Shown piece by piece: positions 17,376-26,251 of a stretch of 64,000 nt of DNA. The DNA lies in NCBI RefSeq assembly GCF_029543125.1, contig NZ_JARQWW010000001.1, positions 310,001 through 374,000 on the forward strand, given 5' to 3'. The translations under genes and the position numbers were made by a program. The DNA is from Caulobacter segnis. Lineage in GTDB: Bacteria > Pseudomonadota > Alphaproteobacteria > Caulobacterales > Caulobacteraceae. Below the pieces are notes generated by a model. That model was given only the letters and a program-made list of their open reading frames with translations, searched no databases and was not told where the DNA came from. Positions within the stretch are counted from its first letter, which is position 1, and every line of letters begins with the position of its first letter.

Positions 17376-18328
17376 GCCTGCCAGGGAAGATGATCGAGAT
17401 CGACATTGCCGCCGGTGAGGATGACGCCGGCGGAGGCCCCCTGCAGGTTCAGCTTGCGCTCCAGCAGGGCCGCGACCGGCACGGCGCTGCTCGGCTCGAT
17501 GACGATCTTCAGCACTTCCCAGACCAGACGCATGGCGTCCTTGATGCCGTCCTCGCTGACCGTGACGAAATCGTCGAGCAGGGCGTTCAGGATCACGAAC
17601 CCGCGCTGGCCCAGGGTCGTGCGCAGACCGTCGGCGATGGTGTTCGCCGGGTCGCCGACCGTCCATTCCCTGGCCGTCCAGGAGCGCCAGGCGTCGTCGG
17701 CCTGAGCCGGCTCGGTGGCGACGATGCGGATCGAAGGCTTGACCGCCCGGGCGGTGATCGCTGTGCCGGACATCAGGCCGCCCCCGCCCACGGGCGCGGT
17801 GATGACATCCAGATCGGGGCATTCCGCCAGCAGCTCCAGAGCCGCCGTCCCCTGCCCGGCGATCACGCGGGAGTCGTCATAGGGATGAACCAGCTCGGCG
17901 CCGGTCTCATCCATGATCTTGCCACACGCGGCCTCGCGCGCGGCCACGGTCGGCTCGCAGAAGACGATCTGGCCGCCGAGACGCTTCACCGACTCCACCT
18001 TCGCCTTAGGAGCATTGCTGGGCATGACGATGTGGGCGGCGATCCCGCGATTGCGCGCCGCCAGGGCCAGAGCCGCGGCGTGGTTGCCGGAGGAGTGGGT
18101 CACCACGCCCTTGGCCGCCTCGGCGTCGCTGAGCGAGAAAACCGCGTTGTGCGCCCCGCGCGCCTTGAAGGCGCCGATGCGCTGGAGGTTCTCGCACTTG
18201 AAGAACACCCGCCCGCCCAGAATCTCGTCCAGCCGATGCGAATGCAGGACCGGCGTGCGATGGACGAAGGGCGCGATGCGGTCGGCCGCCGCGCGGATAT
18301 CGTCGAACGAGACGGGAAGGTCGGTCAT
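17372..18328 (-). CDS. PLP-dependent threonine/serine dehydratase-like enzyme
   Basis: A 318-residue fold-type II PLP enzyme. The Schiff-base lysine is in GAFKARGAHNAVF (about residue 54), the substrate/phosphate loop is SSGNHAAALALAA, and the PLP phosphate-binding glycines are APVGGGGLMSG. It lacks the C-terminal regulatory ACT-like domains of biosynthetic IlvA, so it is nearer to catabolic threonine dehydratase or serine racemase. AFK replaces the more usual SFK. Its stop interlocks with the TonB receptor stop (CTAG). Confidence 0.88.
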   Translation of the reverse strand: MTDLPVSFDDIRAAADRIAPFVHRTPVLHSHRLDEILGGRVFFKCENLQRIGAFKARGAHNAVFSLSDAEAAKGVVTHSSGNHAAALALAARNRGIAAHIVMPSNAPKAKVESVKRLGGQIVFCEPTVAAREAACGKIMDETGAELVHPYDDSRVIAGQGTAALELLAECPDLDVITAPVGGGGLMSGTAITARAVKPSIRIVATEPAQADDAWRSWTAREWTVGDPANTIADGLRTTLGQRGFVILNALLDDFVTVSEDGIKDAMRLVWEVLKIVIEPSSAVPVAALLERKLNLQGASAGVILTGGNVDLDHLPWQA

Positions 18329-18490
18329 GCAGCGGCCCTAAACAGAGTGATGCATCTTGCTAGCCTTGGCCGCGCCGGTCGTCTCCTCAGATTTTGCGCA
18401 CAACGGCGCCGTGCAGGCGCACAGCCCCCTACCCCAACCGGCGTTTTGCTGGTTCGATAACAGCCCCAGATGCAGAAGGACTTTCCCCCG

Positions 18491-19102
18491 ATGATCCGAG
18501 CCGCCTCTTTCGCTCTCGCCGCCGCCATCCTCGTCGCGACGCCGGCCCTGGCCGCGCCTGACAAGAACCCGGCCGCCGCCCCCACCGGCGACTACAAGCT
18601 CGACGCCCGCCACGCCGCCCTGATCGCGCGCGTCGGCCATATGGGCGGCGTGTCCAAGAGCGTCTTCCGCTTCGACAAGCTGGAAGGGACCCTGAAGTGG
18701 AACGCCCAGGACCCGACCAAGTCGGCCCTGTCGGTGACGATCGATCCGAAGTCCATCACCACCAACGTCGCCGGCTTCGCCGAGGAGCTGAGCGGCGAGA
18801 AGTTCATGAAGACGGCCCAGTTCCCGACCATCACCTTCGTCTCCAAGTCGATCACCATGGACGACGCCGACGAAGGCAAGGTGACTGGCGACCTGACCTT
18901 CATGGGCGTGACCAAGCCGGTGACGCTGGATGTGGACTTCGGCGGTTCGGTGCAGTCGCGCGGCGCGGCCAAACTGGGCTTCGAGGCCGAAACCACCATC
19001 AAGCGCAGCGACTTTGGCTTCACCGCCCTGCAAGGGCCGATCGGCGACGAGGTCGAGATTCAAATCGACATCGAGTTCGATCAGATCAAGCCGGCGGCCT
19101 GA
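18491..19102 (+). CDS. YceI-like periplasmic lipid-binding protein
   Basis: A 203-residue secreted protein. The signal peptide MIRAASFALAAAILVATPALA is followed by a single YceI lipocalin-like beta-barrel. Typical motifs are YKLDARHAALIARVGHMGG, TIDPKSITTN, FPTITFVSKSI, GDLTFMGVTKPVTLDV and KRSDFGFT. Members bind polyisoprenoids in the periplasm. The ATG at 18491 is chosen because GAAGGA lies about 10 bases upstream and the signal peptide then begins correctly. TGA and the opposing cpaE stop abut as TGATCA. Confidence 0.93.
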   Translation: MIRAASFALAAAILVATPALAAPDKNPAAAPTGDYKLDARHAALIARVGHMGGVSKSVFRFDKLEGTLKWNAQDPTKSALSVTIDPKSITTNVAGFAEELSGEKFMKTAQFPTITFVSKSITMDDADEGKVTGDLTFMGVTKPVTLDVDFGGSVQSRGAAKLGFEAETTIKRSDFGFTALQGPIGDEVEIQIDIEFDQIKPAA

Positions 19103-20740
19103 TCATCGCCGCTTGAGCAAGGACGCCAGGAAGGCGGGCTTCTGGGCCGGCGGGGGTTCTCGCCGGCTCAGGGTCCAGGCCAGTTGCTCGATGCCTCGCG
19201 CCGCCTTCGAGTCCGGCGCGATCTGGCTGACCATCCGGCTGTGATTGGCCGCGTCACCGAACAGGCGCGGCTCGAACGGCAGGACCAGCGAGGCTTTCAC
19301 GCCCAGGGCCTCGCAGAAGTCCTTGACCGGTATCTCCGGCCGCCCCGGGACACCCACCTGATTGAGCACCAAGCGCGGCTGCATGGCGCGGGGGCGTGAC
19401 TGCCGCAGCAGGTCCAGCAGGTTCTTGGCGTTGCGCAGGGCGGTGAGATCGGGGGTCGCCACCAGCACCACCTCGTCCGCCCCGATCAGGGCCTGACGCT
19501 TCCAGGCGCTCCAGGCCGTCGGCATGTCGAGCACGATAGTCGAGGCGGCGGTCTTCACCTTGTCCAGGACAGCGCTAAAAGCGTCGGCCGCGATCTCGTA
19601 GTCCTGATCCAGGCGAGCGGGCGCGCCGAACAGGGACAGCCGCTCTGAGCACTTCACCAGCATCTGGTCGAGCGTGTCGGCGTCGAGCTTGTCCGGCGAC
19701 GACAGCGCGTCCGCCACGCTCTTGAGCGGATCCTTGTCGAAGTCCAGGCCAGCGGTGCCGAAGGCCAGGTCGAAGTCCGCCAGCAGGGCGTCCGACTGCA
19801 GGCGTTCAGCCAGCACGTAGGCGAAGTTGTGCGCCAGGGTGGAGGCGCCAACCCCGCCGCGAGCCCCGATGAAAGCGATCTGACGGCCAGCCTTGGCCAG
19901 AGCGCGGTCGAGGCGCAGGTCGGCGATCGCGTCCGCGAGCGCGGCCTCTTCGGCGATGCTGGGCAGATAGTCATCCGCGCCGGCGCGCTTCAGTTGACGG
20001 AACAGGCCGATGTCATTGGCCTCGCCGAGCACGATCAGCTTCACGGCTGAACCGCACAGGCGGCGCAGCTCCTCGACCATCGACAGAAGGCGTGCGGGCG
20101 CCTCGCTGCTTTCGACCAGGATGAGCGGCGGCGGCGGATGAACGGCGTAGTGCTCCAGCGCGGCCGCCAGACCACCTATCCGGACATCGGCGGCCAGTCC
20201 GTTCAGACGCCGATCCGCCGTCGCCGCTTCGATCAGGCCGCCCGTGCGCGGCAACAGATAGAAGGCGTGGATCGCCGCCTTGGCGGGCGGCGCCAGCTCC
20301 ACCGGCGCGGCCATGACCTGCTCTACATCGGCGATGAGGTCGCCGACGGGATTGGCCGAGTCATAGGGGTCGAAATCATCGTCCCAGGCGCTTTCCGCCG
20401 CTTCCGCCGGAGGCGCGTCGAACGCCCAGTCCGCATCCGCTTCAGCAGTCCATTGACCGAGGTCTTCATCCCGCTCGGCGGCAGGGAAGTCCGCGAAGGG
20501 CTCCTCCGCTTGCGGCGCTTCGACCGGCTCCGCGGCTTGCACCTGCGGGTCCGGCGACGGCTTGTGGTCGAAAGCGTCGTCCCACGGCGCGGCGGGCGGC
20601 GGCGTGAACTCGTCGTCGAACAGATTGGAGTCGGCCGAGCGCGACGTCATCGGAGTATGAAGCTCGCCCCTTGCGCGATCCGCCGGCCCGCCCCGACGGT
20701 TCCAGCGCATTCCGCCGGATAGCTCGAACACTTTGGCCAT
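19103..20740 (-). CDS. cpaE: CpaE/TadZ-type pilus assembly ATPase
   Basis: A 545-residue protein. A long acidic, Pro-rich N-terminal segment (about 1-140) is followed by a receiver-like domain (about 150-280, AAIHAFYLLPRTGG to GADDYLPSIAEEAAL). A MinD/ParA-like domain then begins QIAFIGARGGVGASTLAHN, where the deviant Walker A lysine is arginine, as in CpaE/TadZ. DFDLAFGTAGLDFD and VVLVATPDLTALRNAKN follow. In Caulobacter, CpaE localises the Tad pilus machine to the pole. No other cpa/tad gene lies in this window, so this copy is isolated. A second possible start is at 20650. Confidence 0.88.
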   Translation of the reverse strand: MAKVFELSGGMRWNRRGGPADRARGELHTPMTSRSADSNLFDDEFTPPPAAPWDDAFDHKPSPDPQVQAAEPVEAPQAEEPFADFPAAERDEDLGQWTAEADADWAFDAPPAEAAESAWDDDFDPYDSANPVGDLIADVEQVMAAPVELAPPAKAAIHAFYLLPRTGGLIEAATADRRLNGLAADVRIGGLAAALEHYAVHPPPPLILVESSEAPARLLSMVEELRRLCGSAVKLIVLGEANDIGLFRQLKRAGADDYLPSIAEEAALADAIADLRLDRALAKAGRQIAFIGARGGVGASTLAHNFAYVLAERLQSDALLADFDLAFGTAGLDFDKDPLKSVADALSSPDKLDADTLDQMLVKCSERLSLFGAPARLDQDYEIAADAFSAVLDKVKTAASTIVLDMPTAWSAWKRQALIGADEVVLVATPDLTALRNAKNLLDLLRQSRPRAMQPRLVLNQVGVPGRPEIPVKDFCEALGVKASLVLPFEPRLFGDAANHSRMVSQIAPDSKAARGIEQLAWTLSRREPPPAQKPAFLASLLKRR

Positions 20741-20798
20741 TATGATTAACGACCTCTGAACGGCGCCGCGCCAAGCCTTGCGCGAAACGTCGCATCCG

Positions 20799-21293
20799 TC
20801 AGCTCGCGGGCACGACGCGGCCCTTTCGGTCGCTGCTCCAGCCCGCCCGCCAGCCTTCTGGGCAATCCCCGATCAGGCGATAGCGGCGCGTCTGCTCGCG
20901 CACGATCTCGCCGCCGTCGAGGCTGCGCATCCGCATATAGACCGAGAAATCCTTGTCCCGATCTCCGGCCGTGAAATTCTCCACCAGCATAGGGCGGTTG
21001 TCGGCGATGCAGCGGATCTTCACGCGGTTGGGCAGGAACTCCGGCTGATCATTGAGGGCGCAGGCCTTGCCTTCGTGCATCGGAACCATGCGCTCGAAGC
21101 CCTCTTTCATCTCGGCGCTGGCGCACAGAGTGACCTTGGCGGCCTCCTCCCCGTTCTTCATCACGGCGACGGACCAAAGCCTGGGCGGATTTTGCGCGTC
21201 GGCGTCGCGGCTCAGCCGCTCGATGGCGGTCTCCTGGCGGCAACCGCCAAGCAGGGCGAACGCGCAGGACGCCAGGACCCAAAGCCGCGACAT
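20799..21293 (-). CDS. Secreted lipoprotein, DUF3617-like
   Basis: A 164-residue protein with a lipoprotein signal: MSRLWVLASCAFALLGGC, with lipobox LLGGC and the acylated cysteine at residue 18. The mature part has four further cysteines and the pattern RYRLIGDCPEGW near the end, which resembles DUF3617 proteins. No function is known. The start at 21293 is preferred to an upstream in-frame codon because it yields the lipobox signal and has GGGAGAG just before it. It lies between the ferritin-like gene and cpaE on the same strand. Confidence 0.75.
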   Translation of the reverse strand: MSRLWVLASCAFALLGGCRQETAIERLSRDADAQNPPRLWSVAVMKNGEEAAKVTLCASAEMKEGFERMVPMHEGKACALNDQPEFLPNRVKIRCIADNRPMLVENFTAGDRDKDFSVYMRMRSLDGGEIVREQTRRYRLIGDCPEGWRAGWSSDRKGRVVPAS

Positions 21294-21355
21294 GATCTCT
21301 CCCGCCAAGCCACGAACGCAGCCTGGCGGAATTGATTACATCTGTAAAATAGAAA

Positions 21356-21667
21356 TCAGCCTTCGACCTCTTCCTCGTGCTCCGTGATGGAGCCCTCGAC
21401 GAACAGGTACTCGCGAAGCTGGGCGTCGAATTCGGCGTCGTTGCGACGGATCCATTCCAGAGCCATGGCCGCGTGCTCGATCTCCTCCCGCGCATTGTGC
21501 AGGAGGATCTTCTTCAGCTCTTCATCGTCGGTGTCGTCCGCACGCTGGCGGTACCAGTCGACCGCCTCCAGCTCCTCCATGAGGGAGGCGATGGCGTAAT
21601 GCAGGTGCAGGGTCTTCTTCTGCAGGCTCTCGCGCGGCACGTGCAGGTCGGTGGAATTGTCAGGCAT
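21356..21667 (-). CDS. Encapsulated-ferritin-type (EncFtn) ferritin-like protein, no cargo tag
   Basis: A 103-residue, two-helix ferritin-like protein. It contains MEELEAVDWYRQR and REEIEHAAMALEWIRRNDAE, followed by LREYLFVEGSITEHEEE. The residues fall at E31, E32, E34, W38, Y39, E61, E62 and H65. As I recall, E32, E62 and H65 are the ferroxidase ligands of Rhodospirillum rubrum EncFtn at the same numbers. The protein ends right after the conserved YLFxEGxIT region, so the C-terminal encapsulin-targeting tail is missing, and no encapsulin gene is adjacent. GGAG lies 6 bases before the ATG. It probably oxidises ferrous iron; its partner is unknown. Confidence 0.87.
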   Translation of the reverse strand: MPDNSTDLHVPRESLQKKTLHLHYAIASLMEELEAVDWYRQRADDTDDEELKKILLHNAREEIEHAAMALEWIRRNDAEFDAQLREYLFVEGSITEHEEEVEG

Positions 21668-22468
21668 CGGGGTCTCCGTCTTGGACCACCACAACGCCCG
21701 ACACGCCTCACGGCTCCGCTTGGACAAGTTCGGATCGACATTCCAGAGGGGACAGGCGGCGAATTATCCGCCCCCATCTTTCCTCCCGTACTCTTCATCC
21801 GTTCCCATCACGGGAAGGGCGCGCGGCCAGCGCTGTGTCGTGGAGGGGATGCGGTCGAGCGGGAAGCGCGACCGTCGGTGGTGAGAACGCGGGAGCAATC
21901 CCTGTCCGGACACTGCTCTTGCCCCAAAGCGGCAAGACATCGGCGGCGCGCAACAGGCGTGAGGGGGTTACTCACGCGGTCCGGGGCTGGGAACGCTGAT
22001 CCCACCCGCCCGTCGGAGGCTTCGTCGGCTAAGCGCTAAGAGCGCTGCCTACCGACAGCTCCCGGATAATGACCGTGCGAGCGGAACGACCTGCGTCGAA
22101 CCCGGCACTCCAAAAACTTCACCGCCTGACAAAGGTCAGGCCGCTCCGCCGCCCTTCCAACCTTGCGGGTTCTCGCCCGTGGGGGTGTTTCCGCGCGCCT
22201 CCCTCTCCCTTGATGGGAGAGGGATCGAGGGTGAGGGTGATTGCTGAAGCTCAGCCACACAGAACCCAACCGTCGCATCACCCCCATCCCTGCCCTTCCC
22301 CCATTGAGGGGGAAGGGAAAGACAAGAGCCCATCACGCGAAGCTCAAACCCCGACGCACCTACGGCTGCAGACGATACCCGCGGCCCCGTCACCAGAATC
22401 CGAGCCGCGTCCGGATCCCCGCCGCACGGACGAGGAGGTGGAGTAAAAAGACCGAATATCGATCCGGA
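21668..22468. other. Gene-free stretch of 0.8 kb
   Basis: Between the ferritin-like gene and pyk I find no credible coding frame. Translations from both strands are rich in Pro, Arg and Gly and include peptides typical of translated REP elements (for example SPLMGEGSRVRV), not of proteins. The right half holds paired palindromes, described separately. I considered a tRNA near 22080-22150 but could not fold a cloverleaf. The promoter of the ferritin-like gene must lie at the left end. Confidence 0.6.
22201..22317. repeat. Pair of REP-like palindromes facing each other
   Basis: Two near-perfect hairpins lie about 70 bp apart: CCCTCTCCC-ttgat-GGGAGAGGG at 22201-22223 and CCCTTCCCCC-attga-GGGGGAAGGG at 22293-22317. 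The sequences inside them, GGGTGAGGGTGA and TCACCCCCATCCC, are also largely complementary, so the whole unit could form one long stem. This organisation is like bacterial interspersed mosaic (BIME) units. It lies downstream of pyk and could end or stabilise that transcript. Confidence 0.65.
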
Positions 22469-23935
22469 CTAGTCCTCTTCGCGGATCGCCCGTGCGCCGA
22501 CCTTGGCGACACGCAAGGCGTTGGTGCCGCCCGCGGTGCCGAAGGGCACGCCGGCGACCACGACGATCTCATCATGCAGGGCCGCCAGGCCTTGGCGGCG
22601 GGCGGTTTCGCAAGCCTGCACCACCGCGTCGGTCATGCGCTCGACCGGCGGCACATCCACCGCCTCGACACCCCAGGCCAGGGCCAGACGGCGGCCGGTG
22701 TTGATCACCGGCGAGACGGCGACCACAGGACGCAACGGACGCTCACGCGAGATGCGCAGGGCCGAGCCGCCGGTCTGGGTGTAGGCGACGATGGCGGCGG
22801 CCTCGATGGCCTCGGCCACCTGGCGGGCGGCGGCCGCGATGGCGTCGCTGGAGCTGCGCTCGGGCTTGGAGCGGCGGCGGTCGGTCAGGGTCCGCCACCC
22901 TTCGTCACGCTCCACGCGCGCCAGGATGCGGCTCATGACGCTGACGGCTTCGATGGGGAACTGACCTGCGGCGGTCTCGGCTGAAAGCATCACGGCGTCC
23001 GTGCCGTCGAATACGGCGCCAGCCACGTCGGAGGCCTCGGCGCGGGTCGGGGTCGGGGCGGAGATCATGCTCTCCAGCATCTGGGTCGCGACGATCACCG
23101 GCTTGCCCAGGCGGGTGGACACCGAGACGATGCGCTTCTGGGCCAGCGGCACTTCTTCCGGCGGCAACTCCACGCCCAGATCGCCGCGGGCGACCATGAC
23201 GCCGTCCGACAGTTCGACGATGGCCTCCAGGTCAGCGAGGGCCTGCGGCTTTTCGATCTTGGAGACGATCCAGGCGCGGTCGCCGATGATCTCGCGCGCC
23301 TCGATCACGTCGCGCGCGCTCTGCACGAAGGACAGGCCCACGAAATCGACGCCGGCCTCCAGGGCGAAGGCCAGGTCGGCGCGGTCCTTCTGGGTCAGGG
23401 CGGCGATGTCGAGGGCCACGTCAGGCACGTTGACGCCCTTGCGATCCGAAAGGCGGCCGCCGACGATCACCTCGGTCTGCAGGTGATCGGGAGCCACGCG
23501 GGTGACCCGCAGCTGGACCTTGCCGTCATCCAACAGCAGACGCATGCCGATCTGTGCGGCGGAGATGATCTCCGGGTGGGGCAGGTTCACCCGGTCGAGG
23601 TTGCCCGGCGTCGGGTCGAAGTCGAGGCGGAACGGGCGGCCGTTGGCCAGGACCACATGCCCTGCCTGGAAGCGCCCGATGCGCAGCTTCGGGCCCTGGA
23701 TGTCGGCCAGCACGCCGATGGGGCGGCGATAACGCGCCTCCAGCGCCCGGATGGTCTCAAGCCGCGCGGCGTGGTCTGCGTGGTCGCCGTGGCTGAAGTT
23801 CAGGCGGAAGACGTCGACGCCCGCCTTGAACAAGCTCTCGATCACCTTCGGATCGGCGCTGGCCGGGCCCAATGTGGCGACGATCTTGGTCCGGCGGTCG
23901 CGGGAGATGCGGGGCGAGCGGACGGATCGAGTCAT
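22469..23935 (-). CDS. pyk: Pyruvate kinase
   Basis: Catalyses phosphoenolpyruvate plus ADP to pyruvate plus ATP in glycolysis. The 488-residue protein has TKIVATLGPASADPKVIESL at the N-terminus and FRLNFSHGDHADH after it. The catalytic lysine motif IVSKIEKPQALADLEAIVELSDG is followed by MVARGDLGVELP and by TQMLESMISAPTPTRAEASDVAGAV. A C-terminal allosteric domain (about 360-488) is present. It is a single gene, flanked by the REP-like region and by a 110-bp gap before pabC. Confidence 0.97.
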   Translation of the reverse strand: MTRSVRSPRISRDRRTKIVATLGPASADPKVIESLFKAGVDVFRLNFSHGDHADHAARLETIRALEARYRRPIGVLADIQGPKLRIGRFQAGHVVLANGRPFRLDFDPTPGNLDRVNLPHPEIISAAQIGMRLLLDDGKVQLRVTRVAPDHLQTEVIVGGRLSDRKGVNVPDVALDIAALTQKDRADLAFALEAGVDFVGLSFVQSARDVIEAREIIGDRAWIVSKIEKPQALADLEAIVELSDGVMVARGDLGVELPPEEVPLAQKRIVSVSTRLGKPVIVATQMLESMISAPTPTRAEASDVAGAVFDGTDAVMLSAETAAGQFPIEAVSVMSRILARVERDEGWRTLTDRRRSKPERSSSDAIAAAARQVAEAIEAAAIVAYTQTGGSALRISRERPLRPVVAVSPVINTGRRLALAWGVEAVDVPPVERMTDAVVQACETARRQGLAALHDEIVVVAGVPFGTAGGTNALRVAKVGARAIREED

Positions 23936-24046
23936 GAGGCTCTTCGGCTTTCAGAAGGTGGGAGGCCCGGTTGATCGACCAGCCGTCACGCTACGTCAAG
24001 CACGACAAGATGACAGCCCAATCCTGTTGCAGCGCAACATGTTGCG

Positions 24047-24814
24047 TCAAAGCGCGGCTGCGATCGCGCCGAAAAGCCGGTGAGCCGGGAGCGATGCGCC
24101 ATCGAGGCGTGAGATCGCGCGCAGACCGATCAAACTATTTGTGATGAAAGCCCCATCGCAGCCGCGCAAAGCCTCCGGCGTGAAACGCCCCTCGACCACC
24201 TCTGTCCCGATCCGTCCGGCCTGCTCGATGACCCGCGCCCGGGTTGTGCCGGCAAGCACGCCGCACTCCAGGGCCGGGGTGACCAGCTTGCCGCCGATGA
24301 TCCAGAAGATGTTCGCCGCCGAGGCGCAGGCCGGCTCACCGCGATTGTTCAGCATCAACGCCTCGTCGCCGCCGGCGGCCAGGGCCTCCCGACGTGCAAG
24401 GACGTTGTCGAGATAGGCGAGGGACTTCAGGCGGGAGGCCGGCGAGCCTTCGTTCCGGCGCACATGGCTGGTGACCAGCTTGGCCGGCGCCAGCACCGCG
24501 TCCGGCGCGGAGGCGACAGTGACGAAGACTCGCGCCGTGATCGCCGCCGGACGCTCCAGCCCCCGCCCGCCCGAGCCCGCGGTGAGCGTGAGGCGCACAG
24601 CCGCCCGCCCCTTGTTCAGAAGCGCCGTCGCCAAGGCGTTGGTGCAGGCCACCCGGGTCTGGAACTCGTCGGGAAGCGGCAAGCCCAGGGTGGCGCAGCC
24701 CGCAGACAATCGGGCCCAGTGCGCGGCCCAGTGCTCCATCCGTCCATCGACGGCGAGCATCGTCTCGAAAAGACCGTCGCCGAGCAGAAGCCCCCGGTCG
24801 TCGACGGGGATCAT
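24047..24814 (-). CDS. pabC: Aminotransferase class IV, probable aminodeoxychorismate lyase
   Basis: A 255-residue fold-type IV PLP enzyme. It opens IPVDDRGLLLGDGLFETMLA, the family signature. KSLAYLDNVLARREALAAGGDEALMLNNRGEPACASAANIFW contains the cofactor lysine and the conserved ExxxxNIF region, and CGVLAGTTRARVIE follows. It should release pyruvate from aminodeoxychorismate to give p-aminobenzoate for folate. The assignment is strengthened by its four-base ATGA overlap with pabB. A D-amino-acid or branched-chain aminotransferase activity is the alternative. Confidence 0.87.
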   Translation of the reverse strand: MIPVDDRGLLLGDGLFETMLAVDGRMEHWAAHWARLSAGCATLGLPLPDEFQTRVACTNALATALLNKGRAAVRLTLTAGSGGRGLERPAAITARVFVTVASAPDAVLAPAKLVTSHVRRNEGSPASRLKSLAYLDNVLARREALAAGGDEALMLNNRGEPACASAANIFWIIGGKLVTPALECGVLAGTTRARVIEQAGRIGTEVVEGRFTPEALRGCDGAFITNSLIGLRAISRLDGASLPAHRLFGAIAAAL

Positions 24815-26160
24815 GCGGACGTCTCCGTGAGGGCCCGGCGCAGGGCGCTGATCTTGTCTTCGGTCTCCTGCCGCTCCGCAGCGGGATCGCTGTCGGCCAC
24901 GATGCCAGCGCCCGCCCGCGCCTCGAAACGCCAGCCGGCGTCATCCTCGACGAAGGCCAGGGTGCGGATCAGCACGCTGGAATCCAGCGCCCCGTCGAAG
25001 CCGGCCCAGAACATCGAGCCGCAATAGGGCCCGCGCGGCGCTTCCAGTCCCGAGATCACCCTCATGGCCTGCACCTTAGGCGCACCGGTGATCGACCCCG
25101 GCGGGAAGGCGGCGCGCAGCAGGTCTATGGCGGTCAGGCCCTGCGCCAAGCGGCCCGTCACGGTGGAGACCAGATGATGGACGTTGGCGAAGCTCTCGAT
25201 GCGGAACAGCTCCGGCGCCGCGACCGCGCCCGGCGCGCAGACCCGCGCCAGATCGTTGCGCATCAGGTCGACGATCATCAGGTTTTCGGCGCGGTCCTTG
25301 GCGCTGCCGCGCAGGTCCTCGATCAGCGCCTCATCCTCATCCGGCGTGCGGCCGCGCGGACGGGTGCCCTTGATAGGCCGCGTCTCGACGCGATAGCCGC
25401 CGGCGCTGGAGGCCAGGAAGCGTTCCGGCGAGTTGGACACCACAGCCGCCCCCGGCAAGCGCAGATAGGCCGCGAACGGCGCGGGGCTGTCACTCGACAG
25501 CCGGCGGATGACGTCGAACGGCCGGACCCTGGCCGCCAGACGCCCGCTCCAGCCGCGTGCGATATTCGCCTGAAAGAGCTCGCCCTCGACGATACGGCCG
25601 ACCACCTCCGCCACCGCATGCTCGTAGGCCTGCGGCGCCTGCAAGGGTGTGAAATCCTCGGCCAAGGCGCCCGTGACCGGCGCATGCTCCACACCGTTCA
25701 GCCAGTCGCCGGCCTGTTGGGCGCAGGCCTCCGCGCGGGCGGCGTTCTCGCCCCGCCCCACCGCCAGCACACGTTTGGCGGCGTGATCGAAAGCCAGAAA
25801 CGCCGGATAGCGGCCGACAGACAGATCCGGCCAGTGGCGATCCCGAGGCAGATCTACCGGCTCGAAACGCGCACCCAGCTCATAGGCGGCGAGTCCCGCC
25901 ACCCCGCCCTGGAACGGCGGCCCGGACGGATCGTGCGGCAACGCCTCGCCAAGCAGATTCCGCAGGATGGCGGCGGCATCCCCTTCGTCCCCGGCGTGGA
26001 GGACGGCGGTGCGATCCGGCTGACGCAGGACATAGGACCACCGGCCATGCGCGCCGCCGCCGCCCGACAGCAGTCCCATGGCGAACGGCTCCTCGGCGAA
26101 GGCGCACAGCACAGCCGCCGGCTCGCGCCAGGGGAACGCCAGGATCGAAATGGCCTGCAT
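24811..26160 (-). CDS. pabB: Aminodeoxychorismate synthase component I
   Basis: Uses chorismate and ammonia to make 4-amino-4-deoxychorismate for folate. The 449-residue protein carries the chorismate-binding signatures ETRPIKGTRPRGRTPDEDEAL, KDRAENLMIVDLMRNDLARVC, FANVHHLVSTVTGRL, and AAFPPGSITGAPKVQAM. The ATG at 26160 is chosen because AAGGGAAGG lies just upstream and the protein then starts MQAISILAFPWREP. The glutamine amidotransferase subunit PabA is not in the window. It forms an operon with pabC. Confidence 0.93.
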   Translation of the reverse strand: MQAISILAFPWREPAAVLCAFAEEPFAMGLLSGGGGAHGRWSYVLRQPDRTAVLHAGDEGDAAAILRNLLGEALPHDPSGPPFQGGVAGLAAYELGARFEPVDLPRDRHWPDLSVGRYPAFLAFDHAAKRVLAVGRGENAARAEACAQQAGDWLNGVEHAPVTGALAEDFTPLQAPQAYEHAVAEVVGRIVEGELFQANIARGWSGRLAARVRPFDVIRRLSSDSPAPFAAYLRLPGAAVVSNSPERFLASSAGGYRVETRPIKGTRPRGRTPDEDEALIEDLRGSAKDRAENLMIVDLMRNDLARVCAPGAVAAPELFRIESFANVHHLVSTVTGRLAQGLTAIDLLRAAFPPGSITGAPKVQAMRVISGLEAPRGPYCGSMFWAGFDGALDSSVLIRTLAFVEDDAGWRFEARAGAGIVADSDPAAERQETEDKISALRRALTETSA

Positions 26161-26251
26161 CGCGCCTTCCCTTAAGGTTACCGACCGGGCCGCGCACAAA
26201 GCTTCGCCTTGGACGGCAAGGCAAGAGCCCTCTTTTGACTCTCATCACGTT

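Noticed and set aside
22080-22150. Possible tRNA, because of a GGGTTCGA-like T-loop on the minus strand
   Set aside because: The flanking bases do not make a T stem and no acceptor or anticodon stem could be formed.
21668-22468. Several short open frames in the gene-free stretch
   Set aside because: Their peptides are Pro/Arg-rich and include phrases typical of translated REP elements, not of proteins.
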